In this document: positions 1-7,291 of the stretch, piece after piece | How positions within the stretch are numbered: position 1 is the first letter of the stretch | How the letters are laid out: each line of letters opens with the position of its first letter | NCBI GenBank assembly: GCA_034189035.1 | Contig: JAXHVA010000045.1 | Span: 1-36,043 of the forward strand | Direction of reading: 5' to 3' | Origin: JAUXFK01 sp034189035 | GTDB taxonomy: Bacteria; Desulfobacterota; UBA8473 | Length of the DNA: 36,043 bases | The notes under the pieces: model-generated | Databases searched by the model: none | The model's input: the letters and a program-made list of their open reading frames with translations, nothing else | Told to the model about the DNA's origin: nothing | Made by a program: the position numbers and the translations under genes

Positions 1-108
1 CTTGGCCTTTGCTTCAGCCTCTTCTTTTGCCTTTGCCTTGGCCTTTGCTTCAGCCTCTTCTTTTGCCTTTGCCTTGGCCTTTGCTTCAGCCTCTTCTTTT
101 GCCTTTGC
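1..108. repeat. Three perfect 36-bp tandem repeats inside acsD, continuing past the window edge
   Basis: Copies lie at 1-36, 37-72 and 73-108 and are identical base for base. The unit is a multiple of three and in frame with acsD, encoding the 12-residue unit AKAKEEAEAKAK on the minus strand. The array is cut by the window edge, so the copy number is at least three. Upstream codons (109-200) encode a related but non-repeated Lys/Glu/Ala stretch, consistent with recent expansion of a pre-existing charged helix. Confidence 0.97.
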
Positions 109-1281
109 CTCGACCTTGTCTTCCTTACCAGCCTTAGGAACTTCAGCGGCCTTCTTCTCTTCTTTCACCTTTGGCTTTTCAGCTACTTTAGGAGGTGCTT
201 TCGGTGCCGCTTTTTTCTTCTCCTCTTTCGGCTCTATTTTTACTGCTATTTTCTCTATCTTTGGATAGTTACCCTCTGGTTTGACATTGATACCGTTGAG
301 TTTAGCCGCCAGTTTATCAGGACTAACAGAAAGATCACCAGTAATTAAGAGACCGATAAATTCCCTGATCAACTTGACGCTTTCCGGATGCCTCATAACG
401 AGAATGTCCGAACCTGCCATGAGATAAGAAACAGCGCCGACACTCTCCATCATAATCCCCCTTTTTGCGGGGTCTCCCAGTGTTGGTGACTCATCAAAAC
501 TCAGCTTTGCTTCTTTGCATTTCCATATCTCATTGCCAAGATTGTTTATGAGAGGACTCTGTAACTTTTCATCTTCCTGGGTCAATGCAGCCATCCGGAT
601 TCTTTCCATCACAGAATAGGAATACTCTAGCCCATACCCTAAGCCTCCTGTGGTAGGATCAATAATAATCTTTTCTGCACTTACACCTAGGTTGTCGAGA
701 AGGACATTGAGCTGTTTGGCGAGGTTAATATCTATTGGGCTCGATGCAATAACCGATTGTTTAAATCCCAATGCGCTAGCACCAATCTGTTTATAGGTCG
801 CCTCTTCTACGGGTCCTATCAGTATGTTTTTCCCCTCATTCTCCTGGGCAACGGCTTTCAACACCTCAGCATCTTTTTCTTTATCACCACATCCCCATAC
901 GATAACAGGGACAGAAACAGCATCACACACCTTTTTTACCGTAGCTGAGGCCTCATCCGGGCCTTTATTTAACCCGTTGGGATCGATACTCTTCAGCTGG
1001 ACCACTACCATATCGGCCTTGTATTCGTCCACGCATTTCTTTGCCCATGCAACCGGATCCTTCAAGACATCCTTGAAGGGCTCTTGAACCGCCTCAGGCC
1101 ACTCCTCAGGCTCCATATCCCATATTTCCATAGCAACTTTGGGAGGATTCGGCATCTCACCTTCAAATAAATAGAAAGGAAATGAAGTCTCTCCTCCGAC
1201 TTTTATTGTATTATCACCTTCCCCAATAATTACTTCCTTTATATTTCCTGTATATTGTGTTTTTGTCACTTTAAAGGCCAT
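1..1281 (-). CDS. acsD: Acetyl-CoA decarbonylase/synthase corrinoid Fe-S protein small (delta) subunit, 3'-truncated by window edge
   Basis: Small subunit of the corrinoid iron-sulfur protein, which with the large subunit carries the methyl group from methyltetrahydrofolate to acetyl-CoA synthase in the cytoplasmic Wood-Ljungdahl pathway. The reading frame is open from ATG 1281 (AGGGAGG ribosome site about 9 nt upstream) to the window edge, 427 codons without a stop. Residues 1 to about 335 read as the family's TIM-barrel protein: FPFYLFEGEMPNPPKVAMEI near residue 35, then VVVQLKSIDPNG and VPVIVWGCGDKEKD. From about residue 340 the protein becomes a low-complexity Lys/Glu/Ala/Pro tail that ends in perfect 12-residue repeats (AKAKEEAEAKAK) still running at the edge. 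This tail is not part of the usual family fold. It follows folD after 39 nt and cooC before that, so the three are probably one operon. The family call is from recognition, not a search; the C-terminus is unknown. Confidence 0.88.
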   Translation of the reverse strand, partial: MAFKVTKTQYTGNIKEVIIGEGDNTIKVGGETSFPFYLFEGEMPNPPKVAMEIWDMEPEEWPEAVQEPFKDVLKDPVAWAKKCVDEYKADMVVVQLKSIDPNGLNKGPDEASATVKKVCDAVSVPVIVWGCGDKEKDAEVLKAVAQENEGKNILIGPVEEATYKQIGASALGFKQSVIASSPIDINLAKQLNVLLDNLGVSAEKIIIDPTTGGLGYGLEYSYSVMERIRMAALTQEDEKLQSPLINNLGNEIWKCKEAKLSFDESPTLGDPAKRGIMMESVGAVSYLMAGSDILVMRHPESVKLIREFIGLLITGDLSVSPDKLAAKLNGINVKPEGNYPKIEKIAVKIEPKEEKKKAAPKAPPKVAEKPKVKEEKKAAEVPKAGKEDKVEAKAKEEAEAKAKAKAKEEAEAKAKAKAKEEAEAKAK

Positions 1282-1320
1282 TAATTATCTACCTCCCTCT
1301 TTCATTAGATTAAAGCCCCC

Positions 1321-2208
1321 CTAATTCAACCCTGCGTGCACTTTTGCAGATTTTACCGTATTCATCATCAGCATAGTAATTGTCATTGGCCCAACTCCGC
1401 CGGGCACAGGTGTAATCGCACTGGCTTTCTCTTTTATTGCATCAAAGTCTACATCACCACAGAGCTTCGCCTTTCCTGACTCCGTCTTTCCAATACGATT
1501 CACCCCAACATCGATAACTATCGAGCCCTCTTTTACCATATCTTCTGTTATTGCTTTTGGCTTTCCAGCTGCAACGATCAGGATATCAGCTCGTCTAGTA
1601 TGGGAAGCGATATCTTTTGTACCTGTATGACATATGGTCACTGTTGCATTTGCCCCTTTTTGCTTTTGTAATAAAATATTGGTCACTGGTTTACCTACAA
1701 TATTACTCCTCCCAACTACCACTACTTCTGCACCACTGGTCTCAGCACCACTTCTGATCAATAATTGTTGTACTCCAGCAGGTGTACATGGCAAGTAATC
1801 TGCCTCTCCTATCATCAATTTGCCTAGGTTGACCGGATGAAACCCATCCACGTCCTTCGCCGGATCTATTGCATAGAGCACCTTTGTTTCATTGATCTGT
1901 TTGGGCAATGGTAACTGCACAAGGATACCATGAATCTTAGGATCTTTATTGTACTGGTCAATCAATTCGAGTAACTTCTCTTCCGAAATATCTTCCGGCT
2001 GGTTGTCCTGTATCGAATTGAACCCTAATTCCTTTGCTGTCTTCTGTTTACCAGTAACATAGCTTATTGATGCAGGGTTCTCTCCTACTAATATGGTAAC
2101 CAACCCAGGCACTACATTGTGTTTATCCTTTAACTGTTCTACCTCTTTTTTCAACTCTTCTCTAATCTGTTTGGCTATCTCCGTCCCACTAATTATCTTT
2201 GCCGTCAT
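1321..2208 (-). CDS. folD: Bifunctional methylenetetrahydrofolate dehydrogenase / methenyltetrahydrofolate cyclohydrolase
   Basis: FolD interconverts methylene-, methenyl- and formyl-tetrahydrofolate in the cytoplasm, both for one-carbon biosynthesis and, here, as a step of the methyl branch of the Wood-Ljungdahl pathway. The 295-residue length is normal for the family. Visible signatures are Tyr50 and the catalytic Lys54 in YVTGKQKTAKELG, the QLPLP active-site loop near residue 100, the nucleotide-binding stretch VVVGRSNIVGKPV, and the C-terminal ITPVPGGVGPMTITMLMMNT. The start ATG 2208 has a GGGGAGGGGAG ribosome site. It sits 74 nt after cooC and 39 nt before acsD on the same strand, which supports a catabolic or autotrophic role besides housekeeping. 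Nothing odd is visible in the coding sequence. Confidence 0.96.
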   Translation of the reverse strand: MTAKIISGTEIAKQIREELKKEVEQLKDKHNVVPGLVTILVGENPASISYVTGKQKTAKELGFNSIQDNQPEDISEEKLLELIDQYNKDPKIHGILVQLPLPKQINETKVLYAIDPAKDVDGFHPVNLGKLMIGEADYLPCTPAGVQQLLIRSGAETSGAEVVVVGRSNIVGKPVTNILLQKQKGANATVTICHTGTKDIASHTRRADILIVAAGKPKAITEDMVKEGSIVIDVGVNRIGKTESGKAKLCGDVDFDAIKEKASAITPVPGGVGPMTITMLMMNTVKSAKVHAGLN

Positions 2209-2282
2209 CTTCTCCCCTCCCCAAGTTGATTTTTACATTAGTTCAATTAATGAATCTCTCAGTTTTCAATAAAAAACAATTA

Positions 2283-3035
2283 CTAAAGTATTTTAGACAG
2301 TATTGTATCAACTGCATTCACTGCAATAGATTCCTCAGGCAGATCTGTCAAGGGTTTCTGTGCAAGATCGTATTCGCTGATCAAACTGTCCATTGGAATC
2401 CTGTAAAATGAATCGAAGCCTTTTTTTTCCATCTCAACCTGAATGGCAGTCTCCAATTCCCCTTGAATTCTATTGATAACAAGATAAGAGTCTTTTATTG
2501 ATAGTTGAAGGTCCTTTACAAGGTCTTTGATCCTTCCTGCTGTCCTGATCCCTTTTGGAGTAGGATCTGAAACGATTAACAATACGTCTATTGCCTGCAA
2601 TATACGTCTGCTAAGGTGTTCCATCCCTGCTTCGTTGTCGATTACAACAAAAGGATAGTTATCAGTAAGGACATCTAAAAACCTTCTCAGCATATTGTTT
2701 ACAGGGCAATAACACCCCGGCCCCTCGCCCCTACCCATAGCCAGAATATCCACATCCTTACCTTCTACCATTGCCTGGTTGAGTTTTAGTTCAAGAAAGG
2801 TGTCTTTATTCATCCCATGAGGTATTTTGGAAAAATCAGAGGAAAAGTTTTCTCTCACTGCCCCAACTGTCTTTACCCCTTCGAGCCCTATCGTCTCAGC
2901 TAAGTTTACATTGGAATCCGCATCGACAGCCAATATGGGAACTTTGCCTCTTCTTCTAAGGTTCTTTATTATTAACCCTGTCAAAGTTGTTTTACCTATC
3001 CCCCCCTTTCCTGCTACTGCTATCGTAAACCCCAT
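2283..3035 (-). CDS. cooC: CooC-type nickel-insertion ATPase for CO dehydrogenase / acetyl-CoA synthase
   Basis: CooC/AcsF family ATPase that loads nickel into the C-cluster or A-cluster of CODH/ACS. From ATG 3035 (AAGGGG 8 nt upstream) the protein is 250 residues. It shows the deviant Walker A of the MinD/ParA superfamily, GKGGIGKTT at residues 9-17, and the family's metal-binding Cys-X-Cys (Cys108-Tyr-Cys110, in GPGCYCPVN). A conserved VIDNEAGMEHLSRR segment follows, matching the switch region of these ATPases. A TTG codon at 3110 would add 25 residues but has no ribosome site and the extra residues do not look conserved, so ATG 3035 is chosen. First gene of the cooC-folD-acsD set and divergent from lysC. 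Confidence 0.92.
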   Translation of the reverse strand: MGFTIAVAGKGGIGKTTLTGLIIKNLRRRGKVPILAVDADSNVNLAETIGLEGVKTVGAVRENFSSDFSKIPHGMNKDTFLELKLNQAMVEGKDVDILAMGRGEGPGCYCPVNNMLRRFLDVLTDNYPFVVIDNEAGMEHLSRRILQAIDVLLIVSDPTPKGIRTAGRIKDLVKDLQLSIKDSYLVINRIQGELETAIQVEMEKKGFDSFYRIPMDSLISEYDLAQKPLTDLPEESIAVNAVDTILSKIL

Positions 3036-3298
3036 AGGTAAAACCCCTTCTTTCGTAAGCGTATCTAAATACTGACGATATCCCTTTATCGAACCAATAT
3101 AAAAACACAACTTTTAATAAAATTTTTCACTCTTTTATGAAGACATTTGAAAAGGGCCCCTTTTGCGCAATTCCAAAGCAACCATAAGTTCTTATCCTTG
3201 AAACGCGAATTGAATTCCTTTTAATAAGGCTTTATTCAATAAAATGGGGCAATTTTCGAAGATCTCGGAGTATAAACAAACTCTGTCAACCAATGCGG

Positions 3299-3316
3299 TG
3301 AGTGAGCGCTCATTCA
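3299..3316. promoter_or_regulatory. Near-perfect palindrome, operator-like
   Basis: The core TGAGCGCTCA is a perfect 10-bp palindrome; with flanks the symmetry extends over 18 bp with one mismatched pair. It would lie about 13-30 nt downstream of the predicted cooC transcription start, a position where a repressor could block transcription. No regulator family is assigned. Confidence 0.35.
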
Positions 3317-3335
3317 TAGCTAGACTTAACACAGT

Positions 3336-3364
3336 ATTATACAATTGTCAAGAATTTTCTACAA
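3336..3364 (-). promoter_or_regulatory. Candidate sigma70-type promoter for cooC-folD-acsD
   Basis: On the minus strand TTGTAG (3364-3359), a 17-bp spacer and TATAAT (3341-3336) form a good match to the housekeeping promoter. Transcription would start near 3329 and give a leader of about 295 nt before cooC. Prediction from motif only. Confidence 0.5.
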
Positions 3365-3406
3365 TTTCACAAAAAGAAAAAATCCCTTTCTGTCGAGTTT
3401 TTGTTC

Positions 3407-3435
3407 TTGACAATCTAAATCCGATATCCTATTTA
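3407..3435 (+). promoter_or_regulatory. Candidate sigma70-type promoter for lysC-cimA
   Basis: TTGACA at 3407-3412, a 17-bp spacer, and TATTTA at 3430-3435. Predicted start near 3442, giving a leader of about 57 nt before lysC ATG 3499. The perfect -35 box makes this one of the stronger promoter matches in the window. Confidence 0.6.
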
Positions 3436-3498
3436 TTGGGTTAAAAAGGGAATATTTATTCAGTTTTATTCCTCGAATATTGAAAAGGGGAATTTCAG

Positions 3499-4716
3499 AT
3501 GGCATTAGTAGTCCAAAAATACGGCGGAACCTCCTTAGGAAGCATAGAAAAAATCAAGGCAGTCGCGAACCGAGTGAAAGAGACTCATCAAAAAGGGAAT
3601 GGAGTGATTGTAGTCGTATCTGCTATGGCTGGGGAGACCGATAGGCTTTTGAACCTTTCGAAGGAAATAACAACACAACCTGACGACAGGGAACAGGATG
3701 TACTGGCATCCACAGGAGAACAGGTCAGTTGTGCTCTTTTAGCGATGGCATTAAAGTCTTTGAGCATAAAAAGCATATCCTATCTCGCGCATCAGGTGAA
3801 GATACGAACTGATAATGCATTCGGAAAGGCAAGGATTTTAGATGTTGATTCAAAATGGATAACAAGAGACCTCAAAGATCGAAAGGTCGTTGTTATTGCA
3901 GGATTCCAGGGTGTTGACGATAAAGGCAATATAACAACCCTAGGCAGAGGGGGGGCAGATACGAGTGCAGTTGCAATTGCAACTGCTATAAAGGCTGATA
4001 TTTGTGAGATTTATACAGATGTAGAAGGAGTTTTTACTGCGGATCCAAATATCTGTCCAGAGGCCAGGAAACTCAACAGGATATCTTATGATGAAATGCT
4101 GGAGATGGCCAGCCTTGGAGCTAAGGTTCTTCAAACCAGGTCTGTTGAGTTTGCTAAAAAATACCATATTCCAGTTCATGTTCGATCCACTTTCAGTGAG
4201 AGAACAGGCACTATTGTAACCAGGGAGGATAAAGAAATGGAAAGCGTTATCGTTTCAGGTGTAACCTATAACAAAGATGAGGCTAAAATTACAGTTACAA
4301 AAGTACCTGACAGACCTGGCATAGCATCTAAGTTGTTTACCCCTATTTCTAATGCCAATATCATCGTTGATATGATCATTCAGAATGTAAGTGCGGACGG
4401 CCTCACAGACCTCACCTTTACTGTTCCCAAGGCCGACTATAAAAAGGCACTTGAACTGGTTCGGATTACGGCCAAAGAAATTAATGCAAAAGAGGCTTTG
4501 GCCGATCCGAATATAGCCAAAGTTTCTATTGTTGGAGCGGGCATGCGGAGTCATTCTGGTGTTGCTTCAGCGATGTTTACAGCCCTTGCTAATGAAGGAA
4601 TAAATATCATGATGATCAGTACCTCAGAGATCAAGATTTCATGTGTTATTGAATCGAAGTACACAGAGCTGGCTGTGAGGGTTTTGCATGACATCTTTTG
4701 TTTAGGAGATGAATAA
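3499..4716 (+). CDS. lysC: Aspartate kinase
   Basis: Phosphorylates L-aspartate with ATP, the first step to lysine, threonine, methionine and, via threonine, isoleucine. The 405 residues begin with the kinase signature KYGGTS at residues 7-12, continue with the GRGGADTSAVA active-site loop near 155 and TDVEGVFTADP, and end in two ACT-type regulatory domains (from about residue 265; the second around VSIVGAGMRSHSGVASAMF), the layout of monofunctional lysine- and/or threonine-sensitive enzymes. AAAGGGG lies about 9 nt before the ATG. The TAA stop shares its last A with the ATG of cimA (TAATG), so the two are translationally coupled. Confidence 0.96.
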   Translation: MALVVQKYGGTSLGSIEKIKAVANRVKETHQKGNGVIVVVSAMAGETDRLLNLSKEITTQPDDREQDVLASTGEQVSCALLAMALKSLSIKSISYLAHQVKIRTDNAFGKARILDVDSKWITRDLKDRKVVVIAGFQGVDDKGNITTLGRGGADTSAVAIATAIKADICEIYTDVEGVFTADPNICPEARKLNRISYDEMLEMASLGAKVLQTRSVEFAKKYHIPVHVRSTFSERTGTIVTREDKEMESVIVSGVTYNKDEAKITVTKVPDRPGIASKLFTPISNANIIVDMIIQNVSADGLTDLTFTVPKADYKKALELVRITAKEINAKEALADPNIAKVSIVGAGMRSHSGVASAMFTALANEGINIMMISTSEIKISCVIESKYTELAVRVLHDIFCLGDE

Positions 4717-6302
4717 TGACCTCAAAGACGAGGCTTGTCAAGATATATGATACGACTCTCAGGGATGGAATCCAGGCTGAAGATATAAACTTTTCTGTAA
4801 CGGATAAGATTAAGATTGCTCAGAGAATGGATGAGATGGGGTTCCACTACATTGAGGGAGGATGGCCAGGTTCAAACCCAAAAGATATGCAATTCTTTAA
4901 AGAAATTCAACGGATAGATCTGCAAAGTTCAAAGATCGTTGCCTTTGGCAGAACTACCAGGGCAGGTATACCTCCGGAAAATGATAAAAACATCCAAGCA
5001 CTCATTCATTCCAAAACCCTCACAGTTGCTATCGTTGGTAAGTCCTGGGATTTACATGTTACAGACGCCTTGAAGATTTCCTTAAATGAGAATCTCGAGA
5101 TTATCCACAATTCGCTTACATTTCTAAAGTCAGAAGTACAAGAGGTTTTTTTTGACGCAGAACATTTCTTCGATGGTTTTAAAGCGAACCCGAAATATTC
5201 ATTGATGACCCTTCAATCCGCACAGGATACAGGGGTGGACTGTATCATTCTCTGTGATACAAATGGTGGCTCCATGCCCTTTGAAATTCAGGAAATTATC
5301 GAAGAAGTACGAAAGTCCATTAAAGTCCCTCTTGGGATCCATACCCATAATGACTCTGAAATGGCAGTAGCCAATGCTATAATTGCAGTTAAATCCGGAG
5401 TTAAACAGATACAGGGTACAATCAACGGTTATGGAGAACGATGCGGAAATGCCAACCTCTGCTCAGTAATTCCAAACTTAAAATTAAAGTTAAACATTGA
5501 TTGCATATCCAGCGAACATATGAAAAGACTTAGAGAGCTATCCAGGTTTGTTAATGAACTAGCTAATCTCAGGCCCAACAAACACCAACCATATGTAGGG
5601 GATTCGGCATTTGCACATAAAGGAGGAATACATGTGAGTGCTGTCAAGAGAAACCCAAAGACTTATGAGCATATAAAACCAGAGTTGGTAGGGAGTAAAC
5701 AACGTATTTTAATCTCAGACCTTTCGGGCAAAAGCAATATTATATCCAAGGCCGCTGAATTTAATATCGATCTTGATGACACTCATCCTGCAACCATCAA
5801 TATACTAAAGAATATGAAGGAGTTGGAAAATCAGGGATATCAGTTCGAAGGCGCTGAAGCGTCTTTTGAAATTCTAATGATGAACGCCCTGAAAAACAAA
5901 AAGAAATACTTTGATTTGATCGGCTTTCGAGTGATTGACCAGAAGGAAAAAGAGAATTCCCCTCCTCAATCAGAAGCCACGATCATGGTTAAAGTGAGAG
6001 GAAAAATCGAGCATACAGCTGCTGTAGGAAATGGCCCTGTGAACGCCCTAGACAACGCCCTGCGAAAGGCCTTAGAAAAATTTTATCCAGAGCTTAAAGA
6101 GATGGAACTGATAGATTATAAGGTAAGAGTCCTCTCTACTGGAGAAGGAACTAAGGCCAGAGTTCGAGTACTCATAGAGTCGGGTGATAAAAAAGATAAA
6201 TGGGGAACCGTAGGAGTTTCCCACGATATCATAGAAGCCAGTTGGCAAGCACTTGTAGACAGTATAGACTATAAGCTATTAAAAGACCATGATGATAGCT
6301 GA
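4716..6302 (+). CDS. cimA: (R)-citramalate synthase (DRE-TIM superfamily)
   Basis: Condenses pyruvate with acetyl-CoA to (R)-citramalate, the threonine-independent entry to isoleucine. At 528 residues it matches CimA rather than the shorter homocitrate synthases. The DRE-TIM signature YDTTLRDG is at residues 11-18 (Arg16, Asp17), metal ligands are in HTHNDSEMAVAN, and the GTINGYGERCGNANLCSVIP loop follows. From about residue 400 comes the LeuA-type C-terminal allosteric dimerisation domain, ending in VRVLIESGDKKDKWGTVGVS. Distinction from 2-isopropylmalate synthase rests on the overall sequence pattern and is probable, not proven. In an organism with a CODH/ACS, acetyl-CoA supply for this route would come from CO2. 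Confidence 0.9.
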   Translation: MTSKTRLVKIYDTTLRDGIQAEDINFSVTDKIKIAQRMDEMGFHYIEGGWPGSNPKDMQFFKEIQRIDLQSSKIVAFGRTTRAGIPPENDKNIQALIHSKTLTVAIVGKSWDLHVTDALKISLNENLEIIHNSLTFLKSEVQEVFFDAEHFFDGFKANPKYSLMTLQSAQDTGVDCIILCDTNGGSMPFEIQEIIEEVRKSIKVPLGIHTHNDSEMAVANAIIAVKSGVKQIQGTINGYGERCGNANLCSVIPNLKLKLNIDCISSEHMKRLRELSRFVNELANLRPNKHQPYVGDSAFAHKGGIHVSAVKRNPKTYEHIKPELVGSKQRILISDLSGKSNIISKAAEFNIDLDDTHPATINILKNMKELENQGYQFEGAEASFEILMMNALKNKKKYFDLIGFRVIDQKEKENSPPQSEATIMVKVRGKIEHTAAVGNGPVNALDNALRKALEKFYPELKEMELIDYKVRVLSTGEGTKARVRVLIESGDKKDKWGTVGVSHDIIEASWQALVDSIDYKLLKDHDDS

Positions 6303-6305
6303 TCT

Positions 6306-6896
6306 ATGTCTATGAAATACCTTTCAAAAGATCGACAACTGATACTCATCTTTTTAACTGTGCTCTTGATTATATCATCTCTTATTCACAAACAGATCAA
6401 CATTGGATCAGATGGCAACCTGATAATCAATAAGGAGGAAGTTAAAAATTATATTGAAGTCCTAGGTGAAGTAAGGAACCCTGGTATCTACTCTTTCGAT
6501 GGACGGATCACTGTCTATGATGCAATCAAAATGGCAGGCGGGCTCAATGTCGATTTGATCATTGAAGAACCTGCTCAATACAATGTTATAAAGAGAGGGG
6601 AAAAACTTACAGTCCAAAAGGTCTCAGAAAATACATGGTCAGCAAGCCTGGGAAAGATGGACCCACATAAATTGATTATCCTCTCAATCCCTATAGATAT
6701 AAATACGGCATATATAGAAGAGCTTATTGCAATCCCGAAAATAGGGCCAAAGACAGCCTCAAAAATTGTCGAGTACCGAGATAAAAAAGGCGGATTTTCT
6801 TCCTTGGATGAGCTCTTGGAGGTTAAAGGGATCCGTAAAGTTCAGTATAATAGGATAAAGAAATATGTTTATCTTGAGTCTCGTTTTAGTGATTAA
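6306..6896 (+). CDS. Membrane-anchored SLBB + helix-hairpin-helix protein, ComEA type
   Basis: 196 residues. One N-terminal hydrophobic segment (about residues 11-27) anchors the protein with its bulk outside the cytoplasm. An SLBB-type domain follows (YIEVLGEVRNPGIYSFDGR, then TVYDAIKMAGGLN), and then a double helix-hairpin-helix DNA-binding module (IDINTAYIEELIAIPKIGPK, then FSSLDELLEVKGIRK). This is the architecture of ComEA, which binds incoming DNA during natural transformation, although such proteins also occur in organisms not known to be competent. It begins 3 nt after cimA with no clear ribosome site, suggesting coupling; an internal ATG two codons later is an alternative start. No other competence gene is in the window. 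Confidence 0.85.
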   Translation: MSMKYLSKDRQLILIFLTVLLIISSLIHKQINIGSDGNLIINKEEVKNYIEVLGEVRNPGIYSFDGRITVYDAIKMAGGLNVDLIIEEPAQYNVIKRGEKLTVQKVSENTWSASLGKMDPHKLIILSIPIDINTAYIEELIAIPKIGPKTASKIVEYRDKKGGFSSLDELLEVKGIRKVQYNRIKKYVYLESRFSD

Positions 6897-7279
6897 TAAA
6901 AATAGAAGACTATCATCCAGTTTCACCGCCAGCCAAATTTTATAATACGTCTGCTGTCTGCTTAACTGAGCCTGAAACAGCTGTTGCAATAAAATCACCA
7001 TTCAGTTGTTAATATTAGATAATACTAACTAAAGAAGAGTAGTTAAATCTTTAGTTGTTTTAAAAACTCAATGAAGCGACTATAAAAAGTGGGTTTGCTC
7101 ATACGTCTAAAACCTTTGTTTTTCAGGATAAAATCAGCTTGAAGATCAATAATATCATAAGCATCGAAGGTTGAGTTTTGAAATGCTCTTGAGCGGACTA
7201 TAGACCTGTAAAAAAGCTTTTGGATAAGGAAAATTGTATTTGGGCAACATCCCCCTAAACTTTCGACAGGGAGGGCAAT
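6897..7279. other. Intergenic region with possible gene remnant
   Basis: 383 nt between the ComEA-type gene and the acyl-CoA ligase. No intact gene with a start codon and ribosome site was found. Part of it (7043-7291, minus strand) is open without a start codon and is described separately. No clear terminator was found after the ComEA-type gene. Confidence 0.5.
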
Positions 7280-7291
7280 ATGAGAGTAGGA
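7043..7291 (-). pseudogene. Possible 3' remnant of an unidentified coding sequence
   Basis: On the minus strand 82 codons are open, ending in TAA at 7043-7045, with no ATG, GTG or TTG early in the frame. The last half reads like an ordinary protein end (FDAYDIIDLQADFILKNKGF, then KPTFYSRFIEFLKQLKI). The upstream end runs into the start of the acyl-CoA ligase gene, so an intact gene cannot be present. It could be the tail of a lost gene or a chance open frame; family unknown. Confidence 0.2.

Larger units (their letters stand above)
3036..3498. other. Divergent intergenic region between cooC and lysC
   Basis: 463 nt without a supported gene. It holds promoter-like elements for both directions (listed separately) and a near-perfect palindrome at 3299-3316. 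An open frame of about 66 codons on the plus strand from 3244 has no ribosome site and no recognisable composition, and is treated as spurious. The leader of the cooC transcript would be close to 300 nt, long enough for regulatory RNA structure, but no known riboswitch motif was recognised. Confidence 0.6.

Noticed and set aside
1..108. 36-bp direct repeats resembling a CRISPR array
   Set aside because: The copies abut with no spacers, are in frame with acsD and encode a regular charged peptide, so this is a coding tandem repeat.
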